The notes under the pieces were generated by a model that was given only the letters and a program-made list of their open reading frames with translations, searched no databases and was not told the DNA's origin. A stretch of DNA of 64,000 nt from Elymus sibiricus (lineage: Eukaryota > Streptophyta > Magnoliopsida > Poales > Poaceae), in assembly GCA_039707655.1 (NCBI GenBank), contig CM077666.1:285561166-285625165 (forward strand), read 5' to 3'. Of the stretch, positions 57,735-64,000 are shown piece after piece. A program made the position numbers and the translations under genes. Every line of letters starts with the position of its first letter. Position 1 is the first letter of the stretch.

Positions 57735-57742
57735 TTATAAAT
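57735..57742 (+). promoter_or_regulatory. TATA box of the decapeptide-repeat gene
   Basis: TATAAATA in the context AGGTTATAAATACCACC. Transcription should start about 25-32 bases downstream (57765-57775), which excludes the ATG at 57758 and favours 57827. Confidence 0.65.
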
Positions 57743-57826
57743 ACCACCTACTCGAAAATGACTGCACATTCCTCCTCAATTCCTCATCAACAAACAAACA
57801 AGTCTTCGTCCTTCCTTGCGTCTGCC

Positions 57827-58501
57827 ATGGCCCATGGGAGGAGTTCTTGGTCGAGAAATGACCACGGAGCGGCGAGCGAAGCAGCAGAGATGTCCCGCCT
57901 CGCCGCGATATCAGCCGAGAGGTCCCGCCGCACCGCCGAAGCAGCACAGAGGTCCCGCCGCGCCGCTGAAGCAGCACCGAGGTCCCGCCACGCCACCGAA
58001 GCAGCAGAGTGGTCCGGCCGCGCCGCAGAAGCGGCACAGATGTCCCGCCGCACCACAGAAGTAGCAGAGAGGTCCTGCCGCGTCGCGGCGGCCTGGATGG
58101 ATCTATCGCGGGCACTCGAGGGCTCTCATAGGCGCATGCGCACTATGCTCAATAAGCCGATGGACGATGACATCCCCCGCTGGGCAAAGCTGCAGGAGGA
58201 GAGCTATGCCGCATTGGATAAGTCGACCGGCGTCATCCACAGACTAAGGGGTGACAAGGTGAGGCTCCGCGCTGAGCGCGACCTGATGAGGGCGAAGATC
58301 GCCGGCAGCGCGAAGCGGCACAAGGAGACAACTGCCGTGTTGAAGAAGATGACTGTCATGGTCAGGAAAATTATGGACGAGAATGCTAAGCTCCGCATGG
58401 AGCGTGAAATGCTCCTGGAGGGATCCGTGGATGCTCACAAGCGACGTATTGATGAGGTGAAAGAGATCAAGGTGGACGAAATGACGAAGATGGCGGAGTA
58501 G
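57827..58501 (+). CDS. Single-exon decapeptide-repeat/coiled-coil protein, unknown function (224 aa)
   Basis: The start at 57827 is chosen because it is about 85 bp downstream of a good TATA box and in strong context (GCCATGGCC). The earlier in-frame ATG (57758) is only 16 bp from the TATA and would lie before the expected transcript start. The product begins MAHGRSSWSRNDHGAASEAA. Residues 23-92 are seven consecutive ten-residue repeats of consensus SRRxAEAAxR (30-bp units, 57893-58102). A Trp/Met segment follows (AAAWMDLSRALEGSHRRM), then a C-terminal half of long charged helices (GDKVRLRAERDLMRAKIAGS; MDENAKLRMEREMLLEG) that should form a coiled coil. There is no signal peptide or membrane segment. 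It is intact. I recognise no family; it may be a grass-restricted gene. Confidence 0.65.
   Translation: MAHGRSSWSRNDHGAASEAAEMSRLAAISAERSRRTAEAAQRSRRAAEAAPRSRHATEAAEWSGRAAEAAQMSRRTTEVAERSCRVAAAWMDLSRALEGSHRRMRTMLNKPMDDDIPRWAKLQEESYAALDKSTGVIHRLRGDKVRLRAERDLMRAKIAGSAKRHKETTAVLKKMTVMVRKIMDENAKLRMEREMLLEGSVDAHKRRIDEVKEIKVDEMTKMAE
57893..58102 (+). repeat. 30-bp coding tandem repeat, seven units
   Basis: Seven consecutive 30-bp units such as TCCCGCCGCGCCGCTGAAGC encode the decapeptide repeats. The units are diverged at third positions and some coding positions, so the array is not very recent. Confidence 0.85.
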
Positions 58502-58919
58502 ATCGAGGTGAAGTAGAGAGCAGCGACCCAGATCGTTGGCCGCGTCTTCCTTGTTTTGCCCTTGTGTATTTCGGGCATTGCCGCATGTGGCATCTTTAAT
58601 TATCTTCCTGAATATGTAAGACAATTATTATTATCCATTGCCATCGTCGTCATATATATCAGTCTTGCTAAGTCTCAGTCGATGCTATGTCCGTGAGATT
58701 TTACATCAAGATCCGTGCAAAATTTTCTTTTTAGATTTTCTTTTCTCTCTCTTAAATCTCAGTCGACTGAGGCCTACCCACGCCATTAAAACAGGGGCTC
58801 GGGCACCATTAATGGAGAAGTTGGGAGCGAGGTGGGTGGCGGATGGAGGTTAAAGGGCTCGCCTCCCAGTGAGCCTGTGCAGCGGTCTACTCCATGCCTC
58901 CCGTCTACTCAAATAGCTA

Positions 58920-59425
58920 CTCCCTCCGTCCAGGTGCATAGAGCGGTCTGCATGCCTTGTTCGACCCACTCTCCATGCCCAGCCTTTTAAATCCCATAGT
59001 AAATAATTCTGGTTACATGCCTCGATACACATCTCCCTCTGGTCCCTAGGTTGTGCATGCACCTTGTACTGCATGCTGATTTGCTACCCGGCACCTAAAT
59101 TTATGAAGGGTGGGCGTGAGAAGTGGGTGGTAACCAAAAATGCTGCACTCATGGGCCTTTACGGGGCTAATACGGGCATCTTCCAACTAATCAAACTAGA
59201 CCCCCTTGATTTTCAGGGGGGTGGGCCCCTTCCCACCCCCTAAATCCAATCCTAATCCTCCATGTTTGCTACTCCGTAAAGTCTGTAAAAATCCTCCCCG
59301 TGAGTCTAGCATTGCTTGGTGGTAACTGCATGCGAAGGATTAGTAATTAATCAGCTCAATTGACGAGATTTTTCAGCATGGATTACGTTAGTTATCACGG
59401 CCAATCTTCACACGCACGGAGGGAG
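58920..59425. mobile_element. Stowaway-type MITE, 506 bp
   Basis: CTCCCTCCGTC at the left and ACGGAGGGAG at the right, each bounded by TA (58918-58919, 59426-59427). It is longer than most Stowaways, so the inside may include another insertion. No coding sequence. Confidence 0.6.
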
Positions 59426-59608
59426 TACCCCGCACGACACCTCCTAGCCAATAAAAATGGGGACGCGTGGTGGCACATAAATGGTTAGTACAACGCCCAC
59501 AGGTTGAATAACACTTGTGTTTCCGATTGTAACGTGGCAGCTCTTTGTTCCAAAATGACTTTGTTGGTTGTTAATCTATGCGCCTTCAAAAAATGGACAA
59601 ATTTTTTA

Positions 59609-60935
59609 CCACAGCATGTTGGTACCATGTCAAGGCAACATGCCAAGTTTCATGATTTTCAGGCAAGTTTTTGATTTACAGGAATTTAAAAACCAAGTTT
59701 GTCAATGTTTTCGGCCGAGCCACGATGCCCAGATGTTTGAAATTCATTCCCATTTCTAGTATGGGACCTAAACATTCACCCAAGTACACATATACGATTT
59801 TTCAACCCATTTTGGTGCACTGGAGCATGTGCATGTAGTTCAAATTTGAATTATGCACATTGCCTAGGAAACTCAATAAATGTATAAAAAAGGCCAAACA
59901 AACCCGGAATAATTCCAAATTTTAGCATGACACTCCTATTGGTCTTTGTTGCCTCTGTAAAAAAAATGAAGGCAGGAAGAGGCAGCGTATGTCATTTTGC
60001 CCACAAAGGTGACACATCCCCTATCGGAACCATGAGCCTTCTTGAGAGAAGCTCCGTTTTGTAAGAAGCTTATACCAAAACTTGTCCCAAATCGAACAAA
60101 AAAATTTCCACAGCATGTTGGTGCCATGTCAAGACACCATGCCAAGTTCCGTGATTTTTAGGCAATTTTTGGATTTATAGGAATTTAAAAACCAAGTTTC
60201 TCAATGTTTTCGGTCGAGCCACGACGCCCATATGTTTGAAATTCATTCCCATTTCTTGTATGGGACCTAAACATTCACCAAGGACACATATACGATTTTT
60301 CAACCCATTTTGGTGCACTGGAGCATGTGCATGTAGTTCAAATTTGTATTATGCACATTAAATGCCTAGAAACTCAATTAGTGTACAAAAAAGGCCAAAC
60401 GCACCCGGAATAATTCTAAATTTTAGCATGACACTCCTATTGGTCTATGTTGCCTATGTAAAAAATCAAGGCAGGAAGAGGTAGCGTATGTCATTTCGCC
60501 CACAAAGGTGACACGTTCCCTATCGGAACCATGAGCCTTCTTGAGAGAAGCTCCGGTTTGTAAGAAGCTTATATCAAAACTTGTCCCAAATCGAACAAAA
60601 AATTTACCACAGCATGTTGGTGCAATCTCAAGACACCATGCCAAGTTCCGTGATGTTTAGGCAATTTTTGGATTTTCATGAATTTAAAAACCAATTTTCT
60701 CAATGTTTCGGCCGAGCCACGATGCCCAGATGTTTGAAATTCACTCCGATTTCTTGTATGGGACCCAGACATTCACCTAAGGACACATATATGATTTTTC
60801 AACCCATTTTGTTGCACTGGAGCATGTGCCTGTAGTTCAAATTTGAATCATGCACATTAAATGCCTAGAAAACTCAATTAATGTATAAAAAAGGCCAAAC
60901 GAACCCGGAATAATTCCAAGCACGACACTCCTATA
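59609..60935 (+). repeat. 499-bp tandem repeat, 2.65 units
   Basis: CCACAGCATGTTGG starts units at 59609, 60108 and 60607, exactly 499 bp apart each time. The third unit stops at about 60935, after AATAATTCCAAGCACGACAC. Units look over 90% similar by eye. Short ORFs recur in each unit (for example minus-strand MAWCL frames at 60145 and 60644) but lack protein-like conservation. Not a gene; possibly satellite-like or part of a transposon. Confidence 0.88.
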
Positions 60936-61345
60936 GTTGCATGTTTACTGCCGATAAATGTTCTAGCAATTCAAACACCGACCTTTCCTGTCGTAACCCC
61001 ATTTTGTCTTTCAAATCAAAATGAAAAAATCAAGTACACCACAAATAGTTCTTTAGCAAGAATCGTGTGCGATGCAGTATAAAATATCTTGGATCCTGCC
61101 CAAAAACAAAAGAATACAAAATGGATCCGAATTAAATTGGCACTGTAAACGTGAAACTTACTTTCTCCTAAAATTTGAACGAAACGGCAAAACACCCAGT
61201 CCCTCCTCGGCCGTAACCGCCCGAAAAGAAATTTTGGGAGATGGAAATTTTCCATTACTGCCTATCCCTCACACGCAAAGCCTATCGGCTCGATTTCTAT
61301 AGGCCTCAATAGGGGTAGCTTTGTAATTTCAGTCAAACGTGACAT
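60936..61345. other. No gene recognised
   Basis: AT-rich single-copy-looking sequence with several short frames on both strands and no splice-consistent structure. Nothing supported. Confidence 0.4.
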
Positions 61346-61348
61346 AAC

Positions 61349-61449
61349 CGCCTCTCACCCCGATTCATACACGGTGGGCGCCAAAACACAGTCTCTCCAT
61401 GGCCGAAATCGCCTCTCACCCCGATTCATACACGGTGGGCGCCAAAACA
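61349..61449 (+). repeat. 40-bp direct repeat, 61-bp period
   Basis: The 40-bp text beginning CGCCTCTCACCCCGATTCAT occurs at 61349 and again at 61410, identical by eye. A related GTGGGTGCCAAAACAC appears near 61652. Confidence 0.85.
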
Positions 61450-61559
61450 AACTCTCCTCGGCGGAAATCGATCTCGACAAATATTCGGGGTATGCGAGAT
61501 TACCGTCCTATCCCTAACCGACCAATATTGCTCTGATGTCTGAAATTTTAAATGGGGGC

Positions 61560-62060
61560 TAAGTTTGTAACTTTCCCCGCATTTGAGACAAGCGCGTCCC
61601 AAAGACACGGTTCCCCCCTACCTCTCTCCCTCCATTTCCCCATTCGTACTCCGTGGGTGCCAAAACACCCTCTCCACTCCAGCCTCCTCCGTCCGCCACC
61701 CCATCCACCGCTGTCCTCCTCCACCATGCCAGAGCTGATACCCCGACGCCGTCGTCCATTACAAGAGATCGACGTCTCTCATCCACGGCTCCGGACCAGG
61801 ATCCTTGTATCGTGACCTCTCGCTTCATCCGCGCCGTCGTCCACCTTGCCAGGGCCACTCCTACGACCGTCTCGTCCACCACGCCAGGACATATCCCTCG
61901 CCGCCACCGTCTGCCCTCCCAGATCTGCTTCCATACCGCCGACAGCCATCGCTACCGCAGCACCCTCGACATCTCAGCAGATGCTTACATGGCGCCGCAC
62001 AAGAGGTGGCACTCTTTCGTATCTTCTCAAGTTATTTATCTCAGAAAGAAAATAGATTGC
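61560..62060 (+). other. GC-rich gene-like 5' region, not resolved
   Basis: Proline/serine-coding, CT-rich sequence like a grass 5' leader or first exon (ATGGCGCCGCACAAGAGGTG near 61988). Overlapping frames of 87-153 codons exist, none with recognisable domains. It may be the start of a degraded gene. Confidence 0.25.
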
Positions 62061-62240
62061 CACTGCTTTACTGTGATTTCTTGTCCATCTCTTAGAATCT
62101 TACTTGTTAGTTGAAAGGAAATGTTGGTTGCCAAGTAGCATTTGTACGGTTTGCACCTTCAGATCTACCATGGCACGCTCAACACTATACTCGCAATGCT
62201 TATGGTTTTGCCCTTTTATATTCCACATTAGCTAAATGAC

Positions 62241-62588
62241 AGTCGACTGAATTTCAAATTGGGGTCAGTCAATTTTTGAGAGTTCACCAGAGTTCGCCAT
62301 AGGGAAGGAAGGATAAGGAAAGGGCACGCCGGGGGGTACCCCATTATCTATCTTAGGGTTTCGGGTGGGCGCGGTGGTGGGGGCGGTTCAGGGGAGGGCG
62401 AGGCGGCGAGCCGGTCGCGGGAGCGCCGCCGGCCGCGCGGGAAGGGGGCCGGTGGTTCGGGCGGTGGCCCGTGCGGTGGTCTATTGGGGAAGAAGAAGAG
62501 GTGAGGAAGAAGAAGGGTTAGGAGAGTAGGATCTTCATCCAACCGCCTGAAATGGTCGACTGACCCAAATGATGAAAGTCAGGCGACT
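62241..62588. mobile_element. 348-bp MITE-like element with a GC-rich core
   Basis: The left end AGTCGACTGAATTTCAAATT and the complement of the right end AGTCGCCTGACTTTCATCAT are imperfect inverted repeats of about 38 bp, ending in GGGTCAGTC. The interior (62340-62520) is strongly G-rich. No convincing target duplication found. Confidence 0.55.
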
Positions 62589-62589
62589 T

Positions 62590-63790
62590 GCATGTAGCCA
62601 TTCCCTTTATATTCAGTACCATCATCGTAGGTGCTTCGTGACGTGCTAGCACTGCTCCTCGACCCATCAAGCTAAACAACATGCCACTCTTAATTCCAAA
62701 CTTAGTTGTTCAAATACAAATCTTCATGTTGGTTTGCCATAATATCCAGGAAATGCTGGGAGCTGTGTCGCCTTTGAGAGTTAGACTTTTAGTAACAGTA
62801 CCGCGCCTTCAGTTGAAGAGAGCTGGTATCCAAATCCTTTCTAGCCTTACCGGCAATACTAGCCCATATTTTCCAGCAAGTTCCACTTTCCTAATTTTAC
62901 TCGTGATGCTTAGGGTATTCCCATTATATATACACTATGATCTGCGTAGGTGCTTTGTGTGGTACTAGCAGCAGTCCACCCTTGAAGCTAAACAACACAT
63001 CAATCATAATTCCAAAGCTTAGTTGTTCAAATACGAATGTGATATGATACTGATATTAGTTAACAGACAGACATTTAATTGGTCAGCTAATGCTCCCACT
63101 TGAGTTTCCAAATGCATGTGGCCACATGTAGAGAGACACCAGGGAATATCATTTCTTTGGGCGCTCTGATTCATCATGGGTGGGCAACCAACATTCTATA
63201 GAAAGAAGCGGAATCTCCATATATAATATGCTTCCTCTTCTATTCTTTAACATGTTCCTCTTCTGTTCTTCTTTAATAAGTACAGTATGTTCCTTGTCAG
63301 GAAGGGGATCAGTGACATCTGCAGTCGACAGGTCTATTGGGCCGCTTCTGCTAGATGCTTTCAGTACTTCGAGTTGGTCTGCCATAATATCCATGAAATG
63401 CTGGGAGCCGTGTGGCCTTTGAGAGACTAGACTGATAGTAACAGTAGTGCGCCTTCAACTGAATAGAGCTGGCCTATAATTGATCGGTAGGGTTTCGATT
63501 AGTAGCGGCAATATAACCGCATGTTTTCCAGCCAGTTCCACTTTCCCGATTTATTTATGATGCTGATGGTGTCCCCATTTTATCTAAACTGCATTCTGCC
63601 TAGTGCCTTTGTGTCGTACTAGAAGCACTCCATCCTTCAAGCTAAACTACATGCCACTCATATTTCCAAAGCTTACATTTAATTGGTCAGCTAATGTTAG
63701 TACGTGAGTTTTGAAATGCATGTGCGCCACATATAGAGACATGAGGGAATACTATTTCTCTGTGCGCTCTTGTTATCATGGTTTGGAAAT
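62590..63790 (+). repeat. Diverged tandem duplication, ~605-644-bp period
   Basis: GCCATAATATCCA(G/T)GAAATGCTGGGAG at 62737 recurs at 63381. TTCCA(A/C)TTTCC, AGCTAAACAACA and ACATTTAATTGGTCAGCTAA recur in the same order (63071 and 63666). A weaker third unit is seen at 62150-62240, split by the MITE at 62241. Confidence 0.7.
63149..63394 (-). pseudogene. Possible exon or gene remnant (81 codons), unknown
   Basis: The minus-strand frame starts MDIMADQLEVLKASSRSGPI and contains DLSTADVTDPLPDKEHTVLI, which reads like real protein rather than random frame (charged, no low complexity). It extends upstream in frame to an AG at about 63430. The matching part of the other duplicated unit is not open. 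No family recognised; it could be one exon of a minus-strand gene. Confidence 0.3.
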
Positions 63791-63799
63791 AAACTTTCT

Positions 63800-64000
63800 T
63801 TACTGTATATTTTGAAACCTATCATCTGCCAACTATCCTTAACTCTGGAGTTCCCAATAGGGAGCCTATTTTTTTGTGTAGTTGTGCTAGATTATATTAA
63901 TGTACGCACCAAATTACAGAACACATGGGCTCTCTCATCAGAATCCAGTGATAGCACACAAGGGTTTACAGGGAGCCCCTATTATATTAGTACATCCTCT
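63800..64000. other. No feature recognised
   Basis: The last 200 bp show no ORF, repeat or element end. Confidence 0.4.

Noticed and set aside
57735..58115. Minus-strand frame rich in RRGGTS repeats
   Set aside because: It is the complement of the 30-bp coding repeat; the plus strand has TATA, start context and a coiled coil.
59936..60644. Repeated minus-strand frames (69 and 73 codons) as a gene family
   Set aside because: They arise from the 499-bp tandem repeat; the frames differ in end point and have no start context or domain.

Overview
The window is nuclear DNA of a grass, most likely a Triticeae species (wheat, barley, rye or Aegilops). The evidence is an Angela/BARE/WIS-type Copia element, several Gypsy LTRs beginning TGATACGTC, nested insertions, Stowaway/Tourist MITEs and isolated intron-containing genes. 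There is no bacterial or organellar content. Family names are from memory of sequence style and were not searched.

Left block (1-9765): fragments of Gypsy-type elements. Element A (+) supplies its 3' non-coding internal part, polypurine tract and 3' LTR. Next come a minus-strand retroelement fragment with a decayed ORF, a complete LTR (C), and the 5' end of element B (minus; LTR, tRNA-Asp-type primer site, start of a leader ORF). All carry a related GC-rich hairpin. 9766-12200 is older sequence with degenerate repeats.

Middle block (12201-41166): a nested stack. Gypsy element F (minus) keeps gag-protease, lacks reverse transcriptase and integrase, and carries an antisense multi-exon ORF with a putative-gypsy-transposon domain. 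The complete Copia element G (19622-28223) sits inside F's gag. F's 5' LTR was invaded by Copia-like element H (minus), which has a large gag and a second large ORF but no visible pol. A 3.57-kb segment (H gag start, H LTR, F LTR piece, host flank) occurs twice about 8.6 kb apart at about 99% identity, next to a deletion.

Right block (41167-64000): gene-bearing DNA. I see a small two-coding-exon gene (44885-45411, +), a complete four-exon F-box gene of DUF295 type (48305-50323, -), and a one-exon gene for a decapeptide-repeat plus coiled-coil protein (57827-58501, +). Between them lie a 4.4-kb solo LTR with a perfect target duplication inside a MITE, a 1.1-kb Mutator-like element with long terminal inverted repeats, several MITEs, a candidate Helitron end, a 499-bp tandem repeat and diverged local duplications.

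The genes do not form a pathway. The main story is transposon nesting, recombination and decay around a few host genes. The F-box product would act as a substrate adaptor for an SCF ubiquitin ligase; the other two host genes have no recognised function.
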